This document shows positions 11,144 to 23,629 of a DNA stretch of 64,000 nt, in pieces; position 1 is the stretch's first letter; each line of letters starts with the position of its first letter. Position numbers and translations under genes: made by a program. The notes beneath the pieces were generated by a model. That model was not told where the DNA came from. It did no database searches and saw nothing but the letters and a program-made list of their open reading frames with translations. The stretch comes from Saccopteryx bilineata (Eukaryota; Chordata; Mammalia; Chiroptera; Emballonuridae). The stretch is taken from positions 241,490,442 to 241,554,441 of the forward strand of contig NC_089490.1 of the NCBI RefSeq assembly GCF_036850765.1, given 5' to 3'.

Positions 11144-11415
11144 GGATCTGATCTCCAAACAACTCAGCCTTCATATCCTGATGGCGTCCTGGTTATCAGC
11201 AATGCCTCAGATTCTATCTTGTCATCATTTATCATCACTCAGTATTTTGAAACAGATATCTATTTTCCTTCATGCCTGTCACATTAAATTCAACTCCACT
11301 TCTTCCTCAACATTCTTGAACTCTCCCAATGATCTCAGATGAAAACAAGGTGAAAAGCTGATAATTCATCAGAAAACTCTTTTCCAAGGGAATCTGTCTA
11401 GTTTAAAAGTCACCT
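11144..11415. other. Unassigned intergenic sequence
   Basis: Nothing recognisable in this short AT-rich stretch. Confidence 0.35.
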
Positions 11416-11427
11416 AGGATTACTTTT

Positions 11428-11796
11428 TTAAAAATATATTTTTCTGAAGTAAGAAGTGGAAAGGCAGAGAGACAGAATCCTACATGCGCCCAACCAGGAT
11501 CCACCTGGCGTACTCGCTTGGGGGCAATGCTCTGCTCATCTGGAGCGTTGTTCTGTTGCAACTGGAGCAGTGTTCTAGCACTGAGGTGAGGCCATGGAGC
11601 CATCCTCAGCACCTGGGGCCAACTTTGCTCCATGAAACCTTGAGTGAGGGAGGGGAAGAGAGATACAGAGAGCAAGGAGAGGGGGAAGGATGGAGAAGCA
11701 GAAGGGTGCCTCCCCTGTGTGCCCTGGCTGGGAATTGAACCCAGGACTTCCACACACCAGGTTGATGCTCTACCACTGAACCAACCAGCCAGGGTC
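11428..11796 (-). mobile_element. SINE type A (bat tRNA-derived)
   Basis: Minus-strand copy: ttttctgaagtaagaagtgg at the tail side, the catggagccatcctcagcac body, and head complement gaaccaaccagccagggtc. Exact target duplication aggattactttt at 11416-11427 and 11797-11808. Confidence 0.93.
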
Positions 11797-12118
11797 AGGA
11801 TTACTTTTAATGGACAGGTTTCTCATAACACCATAGTTCAGCCACTTTTTTGGTAAAGAATTAAAGATTACAAAAAAATGAACACTTTGTTCTGGGGCCC
11901 AGGACATTGCTTTACCTTGAGAGTGTTCCTCTAGCTCACACCAGGTGCTACACAGCTCAGTTTTATGTCCCATCTTTTCTTCCCACTTCCATGAGGGTGT
12001 CTATCCATTTTTTTTAACTCTAGGAATTGCTATTAGTAGCTCTGCTATGGCTGATTATGCTTCTGCCTGGAGATCCAAAATACACAATATGTTTGTGCCT
12101 TCAGTCTTGGGTCAAAAT

Positions 12119-12530
12119 GAGAGCAAGCTGCCATTACAGATCAAGCTGGTGGCTGGAAGATGTTTAAAATGGTATTACAATGCTTCAGGGTTCAAAAAAC
12201 TGGGGTTAATGCGAGACAATAAATACACATGGGTGACGACGTAAAGGAAGCCATAAGAAAGCTTCCTGAGACCATGTATAACAATAGGGTGTTTCACATA
12301 AAAAGGCACTGGACCTGACTGTGAGGCAGAAGATCTTGCCTAAGGACCTTTGGACAAAATATGAAGAATAAATTCTACCTTGAACCATATCTGAAAGAGG
12401 TTATTTGGGAAAGAAAAGTAAGAGAAGAATGGGCAAGAAATATATTATGTAATCAAAATCTGTGGATGCATGCATCTGTCCTCAGTATTTAAATGATGTT
12501 GGTTAAACCTGAATTGAACAATTTAGAACC
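12119..12530 (+). pseudogene. UQCRB: UQCRB processed pseudogene
   Basis: UQCRB is a subunit of mitochondrial respiratory complex III. The plus strand gives KWYYNASGFKKLGLMRDN around 12165-12220. After a frameshift it continues with [11 protein letters not shown], then an IKR segment, a stop, and FYLEPYLKEVIWERKVREEW up to about 12440. These correspond in order to the UQCRB protein with no introns, as in an mRNA-derived copy. The acidic segment after LMRDN is scrambled by a frameshift, and there are stops after the IKR segment. The 5' limit is fuzzy: around 12119-12165 the first codons are diverged. No poly(A) tail is obvious, so the 3' limit is approximate. Confidence 0.85.
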
Positions 12531-12770
12531 ATCTGGGTTTCAAACATACTACTTTAAATAGATGGTAATTGTAACTTTAAACAAATGTACCTTAAATGTT
12601 TATCTGCTAAGAAGAAATTGTCTCCCATATAACCCAAGTAAATCTTGTCATGCCAAACACCTAAAAACAGAAGGAATACCCAAGCTTGAAGATGACATGG
12701 TGTTTTGCTTTGGTGAAGAAGAGGTTGGGGTTGTTTCTGTAAGATTCAGACCTCCACTTTTAAGTTTTTG

Positions 12771-13126
12771 TTTTTTTTTTTTTGTATCTTTCTGAAGCTG
12801 GAAACCAGGAGAGACAGTCAGACAGACTCCCGCATGCGCCCGACTGGGATCCACCCGGCACGCCCACCAGGGGGTGATGCTCTGTTGCGACCAGAGCCAC
12901 TCCAGCACTTGGGGCAGAGGCCAAGGAGCCATCCCCAGCGCCTGGGCCATCTTTGCTCCAATGGAGTCTCGGCTGCGGGAGGGGAAGAGAGAGACAGAGA
13001 GGAAGGAGAGGGGGGAGGGGTGGAGAAGCAGATGGGCACTTTTCCTGTGTGTCCTGGCCGGGAATTGAACCCGGGACCCCCGCATGCCAGGCCGACACTC
13101 TACCACTGAGCCAACCGGCCAGGGCC
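12771..13126 (-). mobile_element. SINE type A (bat tRNA-derived)
   Basis: Well-conserved minus-strand copy: T-rich left end, ttctgaagctggaaaccagg, cacgcccaccagggggtgat, and head complement ctgagccaaccggccagggcc. Flanks taagtttttg and taagtatttt form a probable target duplication. Apparent frames of more than 100 codons here are SINE sequence, not genes. Confidence 0.95.
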
Positions 13127-14695
13127 TAAGTATTTTTTTTTTAACAAACAGAAATCCAAAACAGTTCGTCATGTCCTAGCAGAGCAGGTGTACACAGGTT
13201 CCTTGTTAGTGATCTTGCTGCATTCATGTTGCTGGGGCACAGTGGGAAGTGCTGGAGACTTTCTTGGGCCTGGAGAGGGGCATATGGACCTTGACAGAAC
13301 ACAGAAACGTGCTCTGTTCTGTATTCTACGTGAGGCACCACCACCTACTAGTCAGATGGCCGGAAACTGGAATATTTGTTGAATGAATCCCAGGTTCTTC
13401 TCTGTTCACACCACATGTATTGACTCACGGTGGTCAGTTAATTCTACCATCAGATGCTGCTCCAGCGCCACCCTCTGTTATATTTGTGCCCCACTACTGT
13501 AAGTCTGGCTTTTTTCTCTCTAAGATAAGGGCAGTAAACATTCCTGAACATTGTCTATGTATCAAGCATTATTCTGGACGCAGAACATTCCAAGAGAAGC
13601 AAGACATGGTTGTATGCCTTCAAAGATTTATTCTAGAGGGAAAAGTAATAATTATTCAAAAACATTACCCAAGTACTTAATATATGCTGGGCACTGTGTT
13701 AGATGTGGGGGTGGGGGCAGAATAGGGGACAAATGGCATTTGTTGTTGTTGTAAATAACAATAAACCTTCCTCCCCAAAGCAACCAAACAATACTATAAG
13801 ACCCAACTTCAACTAACTTAATCTCAGAGATTCCAGGGGAAAGCCCTTCCAGCAAACTACAGGAAGGGCAGGGAGCATCGGAGCCCCAAGAATTCAAGTA
13901 TCGCCAAGATTATTTTAGCTTCTTTTCTCTACATGATGGCTTTATTTCCTCCACATGGTGGCCAAATTCTCTACAATTTTATTTTATACCTCCCTTTACC
14001 AGAAATCATCTCTCCTTCTGTGATCCAATTTGGATCCTGGAGTAGGGTTAAGCCATGTGCCAGGTGATGGAATACCTGGTGGCCACCTGCATGGAGTCTA
14101 CACGTCAGTGGGAATACTGGTTTCCAAAACAAATAAGTAGTTACAAACTATAGTTGGTGTTTTGAAGGAAATAAATAGGGGATAGAGTGGAGAATACTGA
14201 AGGGAGACAGGTACCTTCTTAGGCATCTCTGAAGGGTTGTGAAGAATGAGAAAAAGCTGGTTGTGCAAGAGAAAGGTGGAGATAGAGAGAGAGGAGGGCG
14301 AGAGGGAACAGCAGGTGCAAAGTCTATGAGTGAAACAGGGCCTCTGGCACAGTCAGAGAGCAGAGAGGTGGCTGATGCTTAGTGAATAGGAGTGGGAGTG
14401 ACTTAAGGTGACCTTGCATAGATGGGGCCAGATTGTGCAAGACTTTAAGGACAGAGTAAGGAATTTGGATTGTATTGTAAGGGCAATGGGATGTCATTGA
14501 AAGGTATCAGGCAGGAGAGAAACATGTGATTCCCTTTGGTCTCCAGTGGCTCATAGAACAGAAAGTAAGAAAGTATCTAGGGGGATAGTAAAGCTAGTAT
14601 GAAAATGGCCTCATGTTTCCATCTCAATGACTTGAGACTGCTCACTAAGTTAGTTACATCTTGAAGATTTCTGTTCTCTCTGAATTTTATTTTTT
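13127..14695. other. Intergenic sequence with ancient repeat remnants
   Basis: Two stretches (about 13530-13700 and 14110-14570) carry wording of an old mammal-wide repeat, for example tatgctgggcactgtgttag, gagggaacagcaggtgcaaa and gtaaggaatttggattgtat. I recognise it as repetitive but cannot give the family name. No gene seen. Confidence 0.45.
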
Positions 14696-14696
14696 A

Positions 14697-14800
14697 CCCT
14701 GGTGGTTCTCAACCCTGGCTTCTTAGAATTACCTGATGGAGCTTTATTCAACCAGTAAATTAAAAAATTTACTGGTTTTGCCCACCCTTTACCAATTAAG
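14697..14800 (+). mobile_element. MER5-like hAT-Charlie fragment
   Basis: ggtggttctcaaccctggct followed by agaattacctgatggagctt matches the start of the MER5/hAT-Charlie non-autonomous family. It is a short, diverged fragment and the right end is not clear. Confidence 0.55.
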
Positions 14801-14839
14801 TCAGAATCACAACCACAAACAAAATTGATGAGTAAATGA

Positions 14840-15445
14840 CAAACTGGAATAAAGCATTGAAACTTATATAGTACATAGATAAAATATCCATGAAATAGAA
14901 AAGTGAGTTCTCTTTAAATCCAATAAGAGAAGGTATTTTTAAACAGTTACTAGATAAAGCTGGGGGGAAAATAACTCACGAAGAAGAAATAGACGTGGCC
15001 AACAAGCTTCAAAAGATGTTCACCTTCTCTAGTAACTACAGAAATGCAAAACAAAGTAATAAAAAAAATGCTGTTTTCAACACAAGATGTACTTTGAATA
15101 GAGAAAATGACTGATAATGGTCAAGACTGATGAGGAGGTGTGAACACTAGTGTGCTTAGATCCTGAGGAAGTATGAATTGGTTCACTGTTTTTAAGAAGC
15201 TGATGATATTTATTTAAATATAAAAAGCAAATGCCCCCATAGTAAGTCCACTCTTGAAGTTCTCGTCTACAGAGATGGGTGCATGAAGACGTGTGTACAG
15301 GTGTAACACTGATGGCTTTGTTCTTTTTAAAAGGAAACAATTGACATTCTCATTAAGAGAGAAGTGGTTAAAAAAATGGAATACAGTACGGCTCAGTTGT
15401 TTAAAAAAGATATCGATCTAAATATGCTGGCAAAGAAATAAGTCT
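14840..15445 (+). mobile_element. Ancient L1/HAL1 3' fragment
   Basis: Diverged plus-strand L1 ORF2 3' text: agtaactacagaaatgcaaa, gtgtgaacactagtgtgctt and gaatacagtacggctcagtt correspond in order to the cysteine-rich and C-terminal part of ORF2. No frame survives. Family assignment (L1M or HAL1 type) is approximate. Confidence 0.55.
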
Positions 15446-15695
15446 CATATATTTTTTATTTCTTAGATTTTATTTTATTTTAAAATATAAAATATAAGCA
15501 TAAATATTATAAGAAACTTAAACATTATAAGAAAAATAGCCACTGTTCTCCCTTCCTTAATTCCTCTTCCCAGAGGTGACCACTGAAGTCCGATATATTC
15601 TTACAGATGTTTTCTTTTTGTTTTAATTTTATTTAAAATAATCTTTATTTTTTAATTACAGTTGACATACAATATTATATTAGTTTTAGATAGAG
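15446..15695 (-). mobile_element. Ancient L1 3' UTR remnant
   Basis: Phrases such as cttcccagaggtgaccactg and attacagttgacatacaata are antisense forms of old L1 3' UTR ends. Two overlapping remnants may be joined here. AT-rich, no coding. Confidence 0.45.
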
Positions 15696-16832
15696 ATGTT
15701 GTCAAAATCCAGCCCCTGGCCAATAGGGCTCTCAGGGTACCTGAGGGTGATACCTGAGGGAACCCAGGTAACAGATGTGACTCTGAGGGGCCCTGAGGGG
15801 GCTGTAGCTCTGAGGGAGCAGGGATGGGAAAGTCTATTGAATTGCTCTCTTCCCTGCATGTGGGAGACAGTATGCTCTCCAAAGTGCTGTGTTCTTCTGA
15901 GTAAGTGGACACAGATGCTCCTGTTAGAACTAGTTCCTTCTGTTCCTCGACCGCAAGCTCCAGGGTGTCTCCTCAGGCAGATGGTTGGCTCTGGTGCCTA
16001 CCTCCCTCCTGCTTCCTGGATCGGAGCTGCTCTGGCTTTTGTACCACATGTGGGGAGGAGGACCCCAGAGCCAGTTGATGGAGGAAGAAAATGCCACCTG
16101 TGGCACAACCCCCTAAGTCACTCTTGCTTCTAGATAGATGCGGGGAGATAGTTTTGTCAGTTTTGTACAAAATGCTATTTCTCCCTGTTGTCCTTAGAAC
16201 AGGGCAGAAATTCATAAACGGGGGCAGTTTACGGCCTGGGGAATTTAGCTGCACAAACCAGATGATGTGAACGATCGATCTCTGAGGATGTGCAAGTTCT
16301 CAGGCTCTGCAGCCTCACACCTCCAGCCCTTCTGCTGGAGAGCCCTGGCCAACCCTCGACGCCCAGCCAGCCACCAGGATGTGGAGGCAGAATAGAAATG
16401 CTGAATCTCTAGAGGCAAATGACCTGAAGTGTGAGTTCCCCAGGTTCTTGGGAGGAAAAGTTCCCAGTCAGGGGCTGCACCACAGACTGCTTCTGGAAAT
16501 CCAGGCCAGACACGCCCTGAGCCCCACAGGCTACAGGTGGCTGCTCTGACCTGCCACATCTGGTCAGGGTCCCTGCTGTTATTGGTGGCTTCGGTTTTGT
16601 ATATATTTTAACCCCACCCCACCCCCACTCTTCTTACCAAATCTTATCCTGTTTTAAAACAGGCCTGCCAGTTTAAATATCCTTTTGGCAGGAGAGATGG
16701 GATTTTTACTTTTCTACCAAAGGGTCTCCTAGTTAATACCCTGCCAGGTGCCAGGCAGCTTCACCCGTCCGCCGGAACCTGCCTGGCACTTTGAGAGCAT
16801 GGAGGCAACATTTTCCCCAGACAGGGTGAGCA
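15696..16832. other. Unassigned intergenic sequence
   Basis: GC-moderate sequence with overlapping frames up to 145 codons on both strands. None shows a domain or a conserved motif that I recognise. No splice-site-bounded exon could be argued. Confidence 0.35.
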
Positions 16833-16846
16833 AGAAGGGCTTTTCT

Positions 16847-17221
16847 TTTTTTTTAATTCAGTGAGAGGAAGGGAGGCAGAAACAGACTCCTGCATGTGCC
16901 GTGACCGGGATCCACCTGGCAAGCCCACTAGGGTGCAATGCTCTGCCCATCTGGAGCCCTTGCTCCATTGCAATCCTAGGCATTTTTTTTTTAGCACCTG
17001 AGGTGGAGGCCAGGAAGCCATCCTTAGCACCCAAGGCCAACTCGTTCGAGCCAATCAAGCATGGCTGTGAGAGGGGAAGAGAGAGATAGAGAAAGAGAAG
17101 CAAGAGGAGGAGAGGTGGAGAGGCAGATGGATGCTTCTCCTGTGTGCCCTGACTGGGAATTGAACCCGGGACATCCACAAGTCAGGCCAACACTCTACCA
17201 CTGAACCAACTGGCAAGGCTG
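16847..17221 (-). mobile_element. SINE type A (bat tRNA-derived)
   Basis: Minus-strand copy: tttaattcagtgagaggaag at the tail side, a gggaagagagagatagagaa purine tract, head complement ctgaaccaactggcaaggct. Target duplication agaagggcttYtct at 16833-16846 and 17222-17235 with one mismatch. Confidence 0.93.
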
Positions 17222-17235
17222 AGAAGGGCTTCTCT

Positions 17236-20040
17236 AGGGAAGCCCAAGCTCTTGAGCTTGTGCCACGAACTGCCCTCATTGTTGACATGGGCCTTTCTGT
17301 CAGCCCAGCCTAGGCCTGGCTGGGTCAAGGGGAATGTGGATGAAAAGCTAGGCTTCAGAGGCAAAGAAGTAGAATGGTTTCTTACCCACTGCATAGGTAC
17401 TGCTAGATTCAGGGTAGATTTTCTCACATCCTCCTCTGAAAGATCTTGAAGAGACAAATTGCTAGTGTTGTGGTGGCCAGAGTCGCCTGACCCAGAGGGG
17501 TCATCAGCCCCAATGTTTGTTCGGGGTCTTATGTGAGAGTGACAAGGAGGTGTCTACTGTGACCTGGGCAGCACTAACTGTGGGCAGGGCTTGGAGCTGC
17601 CCTGTCCCCTCCTCCGTGCCCACACAGTTCTGTTGGGACCCTTGGGTTCACAATCTCTCAGTCTTCCAGGTCCTCAGCCCCTGCTGGACTTTGGGTGGAG
17701 GAGCTAGCTGTGCTTTGTTCTGGAAGACGTGGTGGGAAAGCACAGGCTTCAGACTTAAATGGACCAGGATTCAAATTGCTCTCTTTACCACCCCAACAGA
17801 AGCCTGCTTGGTTCTCTCTGACCCTCTCTCTCTCCTCTCTCTCTGTTTTTCTCTCTCTTCTCTAATTTCTTCTTCCTTTTGTGTCCTAACATCAGGCTCC
17901 TTGAATGTTCTATTCCTTTAGGTGTTCTCTTTATCCTCATTTTCCTGTAAACTCCTGCCTTTTCAATGTCGTCCCTGAGTCGGCACCTTTCAAATTCAAG
18001 CCACCCACTCTGTAATGTCACTGAGGATCAGTTCCCCTCTCTTGTCAGGGCCTTTCTACGTCGATATTACCTGATTACCTCAAGTCTCAGGTGGAAACAG
18101 GCTCCTCAACCCACTTTACCCGCTTCCACGAGCACTGCCACACCCCACTCTGTCCCGCGTCCCCATGTCAACCTCCTCTGCTTCCTCCATCCTGTGATTT
18201 CTACCATTTTCTCACCCTCAAAGTCTACCCTGGCTGGCCACTTTATTTCAGAAGGCCATGGAGACATTAGTAAGTCATCCTTCTCTACCATTTCTACTCT
18301 TTTCCAAAGACAACATTACAATTCCTGGGTTTGTGGATTGAGAAAATGAGGCACCAGTTGGTTTTTATTGGTCTGGGTTACAACATCAGCAGGGTTACAG
18401 TCAGCCCCCAGATAGTTAGGAAGTAAGGGGGCGAGGGAGACCGAGAAGCAAAATGCTCTGTCTTCCTCCTTGACAATGAAAAGCATCCCCACACCCTGGC
18501 ATATGTACTAAGATGCCTTGACCTTGGCCTTGTAACATCCTCACATGTTCCTTAACTCCTGCTCTCCTGGCTGAGTTCTTTCCAAGAAAATGACCTCATT
18601 GATCTCTGTGAAAGGCTTATTTTTTAAGTGCTCATTTCATTTTCCATTATTTAATGGACACATGATGCCTTATGATTTCTTTCTAAGCGATTTTCTATAT
18701 GGTGACTTGTATGTATTGTTCCAATTCCTGTATTCGCCTCCATAAATCTGTCTATTTCTTGCAGCACTATGGAGAGGAAAATGCACTGGACAGTGTGAGC
18801 CAGTGGCGTGGTTTGCTTTAGTAAAGTTTTAGTCTGGGGAATAAATGCCCTGTGACTTAGGAGTAGGGGACTGGAGAGGGAGGGCTGAGCAACAATGATT
18901 CTGTACTTTCCCCAGCAAGTGGAGTTAGATGTGATGGTAGGGGTCTAGGGGGGAGATTGTGTTAAAGGAAAATCATGCATGATTCTTGCTAAAGACAGTA
19001 AGGCAGACTTTCTTCATGCTCATTGCTGTAGGTGTAGGGCCCACTGCGATGGGATTCTGCAGTGGGAGAGGGATGGGCTCGACTTGGAAATCAACTGGGG
19101 AAAGTGGAAATTTAGAGTCAAGGAGTAGGGCAGGGAGGTCAGGGGATGAGAAATCACTAAGAACCATCAGGGATCAGGAAGGAGTTTGGTTAAACCAACC
19201 TAACGGGATTCTTGCTGAAGGCAGGTGAGGGCACTCAGACATCCCTTGGGGATGGTGGGGGCTGAGGAACCCACTCGGGTATTGACAGACAGGGGGGGGG
19301 GATTCTGGCAGCATTGTCTTAGCAGGAGTCTTGCTACAATCGGATAATGCAGAGATGGACACAGAAGTCCAAAGTTGGGTCCTTGTTGGAAAGAAGATCT
19401 CAAAGAGCCTGATTCGAATTTGGTCAAGGAGAGAACCTTTGTCAATAAGGTTTGACTCTATGGCTTTGTTATTTACAGTTAAAAAATGATGCTTGTCAGT
19501 GCTTTCTGAGTCGTGGTCCAGGATCAGAATCAAATGCTTAAGACATCCTGGGAAGCTTTCAGTTCCCTGATTCAGGTAGGAACACTGACAAATCTTGGAT
19601 GAAGTCTAAAAATTCTACCTCAGGGGTGTCTGGCAAGAAGCTCTACTCAGACTTGGCCTTGATTTCCAAAGGTTTGCAAATCTAGTGATGTTCTTCTACA
19701 AATAGTTCACTGGCTCCAGCTGTGTTTAAGTGAAGGACGTTTGTGGGCTGGTGGCTCATCAGTCCTTGAACTCACCTAGTGATGAATATGTGCGCCCTTA
19801 AGAACAAAGGAGGCAAGAACTTTCTGGAGAATCCTGATCAAGATGCCATAATAAGAAATCAAACACTCTAGACAATGGTGATGGCAGTTTTTAAGGAAAT
19901 GGATTTCATTTTAAAAATAAATGGAAAAATAGTTGTAAGCAAGCTATACATATGATAAAATATTAATTACTTAAATACCCTTGACTTATTTTCTCAGAAA
20001 TGGGCCCTAAATCGTCACATCAACTAGGAGAGCTGTTATG
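17236..20040. other. Unassigned intergenic sequence with a CT-rich tract
   Basis: No gene was recognised in 2.8 kb. A polypyrimidine tract lies at about 17812-17885 (ctctctctcctctctctctg and similar). Between 18960 and 19240 the words gattcttgctaaagacagta and gattcttgctgaaggcaggt recur about 240 bases apart, which suggests an old repeat or LTR that I cannot name. Confidence 0.35.
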
Positions 20041-20049
20041 GAAAGAAGA

Positions 20050-21130
20050 AAGGAATATGACAGGTGCTGGTGAGGATGTGGAACGATTGTAGCCCCTGTG
20101 CATTGCCAAGGAGGATGTAAAGCAGTGCAGCACAGTGGAAAACAGTCCAGCCTTTCCTCTAAAAATGAGGCATAGAATTACTTAATTTATATAGTGCAAC
20201 AGTTCCGCTTCTGGGTGTACACCCAACAGAACTGAAATCAGGGGCCCCATCAGATATTTGCACATCCATGTTCACAGTAGCATTATTCACAACATCCAAA
20301 GAGGCAGAAAACCCCCAAATCTAAATCAGATGAATGGATAAAGAAAGTGTAGCATATCCATGCACTGGAATATTGGCCCATAAAAAGGAAGGAAATTCTT
20401 TTTTTTTTTTTTTTTTTTTACAGAGGCAGACAGGGACAGACAGACAGGAACGGAGAGAAATGAGAAGCATCAATCATCAGTTTCTCGTTGCGCGTTGCGA
20501 CTTCTTAGTTGTTCATTGATTGCTTTCTCACATGTGCCTTGACCACGGGCCTTCAGCAGACCGAGTAACCCCCTGCTGGAGCCAGCCACCTTGGGTCTAA
20601 GCTGGTGAGCTCTTTGCTCAAACCAGATGAGCCTGCGCTCAAGCTGGCGACCTCGGGGTCTCGAACCTGGGTCCTTCCGCATCCCAGTCCGACGCTCTAT
20701 CCACTGCGCCACCACCTGGTCAGGCAGGAAATTCTGACATATGCTACAACTTGGATGAACCTGAAAAACACAATGCTATGTGAAATAAGCCAGATGTAAA
20801 AGGACAAATGTACTGTTTCAGTTAGTGGAAGTACGTAGAATAGGCAAGTTCATAAAGACAAAGTAGACTAGATTTACCAGCAACTGGAAGTAGTTGGAAA
20901 AAGGGAGTTATTGTTTAATGAGCAGAGTATTTCTGTTGAGATGCTAAAGGTATTGTGGAGGTAGGTATGGTGGTGGTTGTACTGTATCAAGCATGTACTC
21001 AACGCCACTGATTGTGCACTTAAAATGGTTAGAATGCTTACTTTTCTTATGTATGATAATATTTTACCTCAGTAAAGTAAAAAAATATTATTTCTGCCTG
21101 ATGACATTTTTCAACCTCATTCTTTATATT
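20050..21130 (+). mobile_element. Ancient L1 3' end, split by a SINE
   Basis: Plus-strand L1 ORF2 3' text is readable though decayed: ggtgctggtgaggatgtgga, gttccgcttctgggtgtaca, cacagtagcattattcacaa and the gtgcacttaaaatggttaga 3' UTR. It is cut at 20400 by a type B SINE and resumes at 20736. Confidence 0.75.
20400..20725 (-). mobile_element. SINE type B (bat tRNA-derived)
   Basis: Minus-strand copy with a T20-like tail complement, acagacagacaggaacgg, tgagaagcatcaatcatcag, and head complement ccactgcgccaccacctggtcagg. Target duplication aggaaattct at 20390-20399 and 20726-20735. Inserted inside an older L1 3' end. The long T run points to a recent insertion. Confidence 0.95.
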
Positions 21131-21148
21131 TTCATCACTAAACTCTTT

Positions 21149-21547
21149 TTTTTTTTTTTTTTTTCCATTTTTCTGAAGCTGGAAACGGGGAGAGACAGTC
21201 AGACAGACTCCCGCATGCGCCCGACTGTGATCCACCCGGCACGCCCACCAGGGGCGACGCTCTGCCCACCAGGGGGCGATGCTCTGCCCATCCTGGGCGT
21301 CGCCATGTTGCGACCAGAGCCACTCTAGCGCCTGAGGTAGAGGCCACAGAGCCATCCCCAGCGCCCGGGCCATCTTTGCTCCAATGGAGCCTTGGCTGCG
21401 GGAGGGGAAGAGAGAGACAGAGAGGAAAGCGCGGCGGAGGGGTGGAGAAGCAAATGGGCGCTTCTCCTGTGTGCCCTGGCCGGGAATCGAACCCGGGTCC
21501 TCCGCACGCTAGGCCGACGCTCTACCGCTGAGCCAACCGGCCAGGGC
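21149..21547 (-). mobile_element. SINE type A (young copy, extended middle)
   Basis: Minus-strand copy with an uninterrupted T tail complement and exact 16-bp target duplication catcactaaactcttt at 21133-21148 and 21548-21563. The middle has two successive cccaccagggg segments (21244 and 21265) plus tgcccatcctgggcgtcgcc, so it belongs to the longer subtype. High similarity to the copies at 38729 and 40477. Confidence 0.97.
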
Positions 21548-21619
21548 CATCACTAAACTCTTTATAATAAATATAATAAATAACAAAGACACAAAGTGGT
21601 TTAAAAAGCATTGGGTGTT

Positions 21620-22034
21620 TTTTTTTTTTTTTTTTTTTTTTTTTTCTGAAGCTGGAAACCGGGAGAGACAGTCAGACAGACTCCGTATGCGCCCGACCGG
21701 GATCCATCCGGCACGCCCACCAGAGGCAATGCTCTGCCTACCAGGGGGCGATGCTCTGCCCCTCCGGGGCGTCGCTCTGTTGCGACCAGAGCCACTCTAG
21801 CGCCTGGGGCAGAGGCCAAGGAGCCATCCCCAGTGCCCGGGCCATCTTTGCTCCAATGGAGCGTTGGCTGCGGGGGGTGGGGGGTGGGGGGAGAAGAGAG
21901 AGACAAGAGAGGAAGGAGGGAGTGGGGGTGGAGAAGCAAATGGGCGCCTCTCCTACGTGCCCTAGCGGGGAATCGAACCCAGGTTCCCCGCACGCCAGGC
22001 CAACGCTCCACCGCTGAGTCAACCGGCCAGGGCC
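21620..22034 (-). mobile_element. SINE type A (young copy)
   Basis: Minus-strand copy with a run of about 27 T at its tail side. It has accagggggcgatgctctgc in the middle and a G-rich expansion near 21870-21890. The head complement ends ccaccgctgagtcaaccggcc. Flanks attgggtgttt and aatgggtgttt form the target duplication. It lies only about 70 bp from the preceding SINE. Confidence 0.95.
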
Positions 22035-22049
22035 AATGGGTGTTTTTTT

Positions 22050-23346
22050 TTTAGAAATGTCAAGGCTCATGAGAGACCTGGGGACTGCTGTGTAAGGATC
22101 TCAGGGGAGATTATTACTGGGTGCACGCCCTGCAGTACATCGCCAGCCACAGTCATATACATCAATGTGTTTTGAGCTAAGGACAGTTCTGTTTCCATAG
22201 ATATAGGGACCAATTACCAGCAAAAGAAATTTTAGCTTTGCAAAACAACAAACCAATTTTTATATATTTCTGCCAAATGCAGTAATAGATCAAGGTAAAC
22301 ATGAGATAAGTTTCCCGTGGGAATCTCGATCTCACATGTTTTTTGTAGGGACTTTTAACCAACTGAATGCTGCTTGGGTAGGGTGATCTTTAAACCACTG
22401 TAATTATTGAGTGCAGCAGATGTTTTCTGTGAAAAAGGGCCCCCTGCACCTATTTTCTCTCAAAGGTTTCACCACAGTGTTCATTGTCCCTTGAAGGAAG
22501 GAGCAGTGTGCCCTGAATTTGCGGTGTGCGGGGGGGGCGTGGGGGGGATGGCGTCTCTGAGAACACCCTGATGCTCTGTGAGCAGTCACAGCTGTGTTTC
22601 AAGTGCATGGTCTTCATGTATCCACAATGGCCAAGCCTATTCAGGCTGTTTAGAAGGACCAACGGCCACAGGAAGATGTATTCTGGGTCCAGTTTCCCTT
22701 CTTCCAGGCTTGTGTTTCACAAACATTAACTGGACATCTCCCGGGGTCTGGAGGCTGTGTCTGGCACTTAGGACACACTGAGGTTGGTGTCACTCAACCT
22801 CATCTCTGCCACCAAGTCACTCTCAGTCTGCAGGGCACCCCTGCCGTGGGGCTGGAGGAGAAAAGTGGAGGCTGTGTTGTGTTGCAACAAGGCCAAGGAG
22901 ATTATTCCAAAGGGAGGATAGGAGACCTGGCCCTGGGCTGCGTCTTGAAGGACAAGTGAGACTCAGCCAAGACCGTGTGTGGTTGAGCTAGGCTACATAG
23001 AGCTCTGGGCATTTCCTGGGAGCAAGAATGCAGCATAACGCTGTTTTGAGCAGGGGTTACAAAGCACCCATCACCGTGGCCTAGCAAGTATGTCATATTA
23101 CAGAATGCAAACAGTGGCGCCTGTGGGGACTCAGCTGTGTGCAGACCAGCGTGAACACAGTTCACTCCGACACGTGTGGTTATAGAGCCCAGCAAGGGAG
23201 GAGTCATCACAGGCAGTAGTAAGTGGCATAGTGACGGCAGCTGAAGCCACAAGTACACAGAATGCAGGCGTGTATGGAGTGACATGGGAAGGGCTGAGGG
23301 CTGAATCCAGGGTGGAATTCAAATAATTTAAAACTGGTTCTCTGCC
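22050..23346. other. Intergenic sequence with an ancient repeat remnant
   Basis: Around 22720-23050 the words acttaggacacactgaggtt, cctgggctgcgtcttgaagg and gcatttcctgggagcaagaa look like the same unnamed old mammalian repeat as at 14110-14570. The rest is unassigned. No gene seen. Confidence 0.4.
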
Positions 23347-23629
23347 CTCAGGACCGTTTTTTTTTTTTAAATAAATTTTTATTAATGGTAATGGGATGAC
23401 ATTAATAAATCAGGGTACATATATTCAAAGAAAACATGTCTAGGTTATTTTGTCATTAAATTATGTTGCATACCCCTCGCCCAAAGTCAGATTGTCCTCC
23501 ACCACCCTCTATCTAGTTCTCTGTGCCCCTCCCCCTCCCCCTAACTCTCTCCCTCCCTCCCTCCCATGTCCTCCCTCCCCCCACCCCTGGTAACCACCAC
23601 ACTCTTGTCCATGTCTCTTAGTCTCGTTT

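Noticed and set aside
12648..13172. 174-codon minus frame
   Set aside because: Almost all of it is SINE type A read through; there is no conserved protein domain.
15696..16560. Overlapping frames of 93-145 codons on both strands
   Set aside because: No domain, no splice-bounded exon pattern, and no similarity to a known protein that I recognise.
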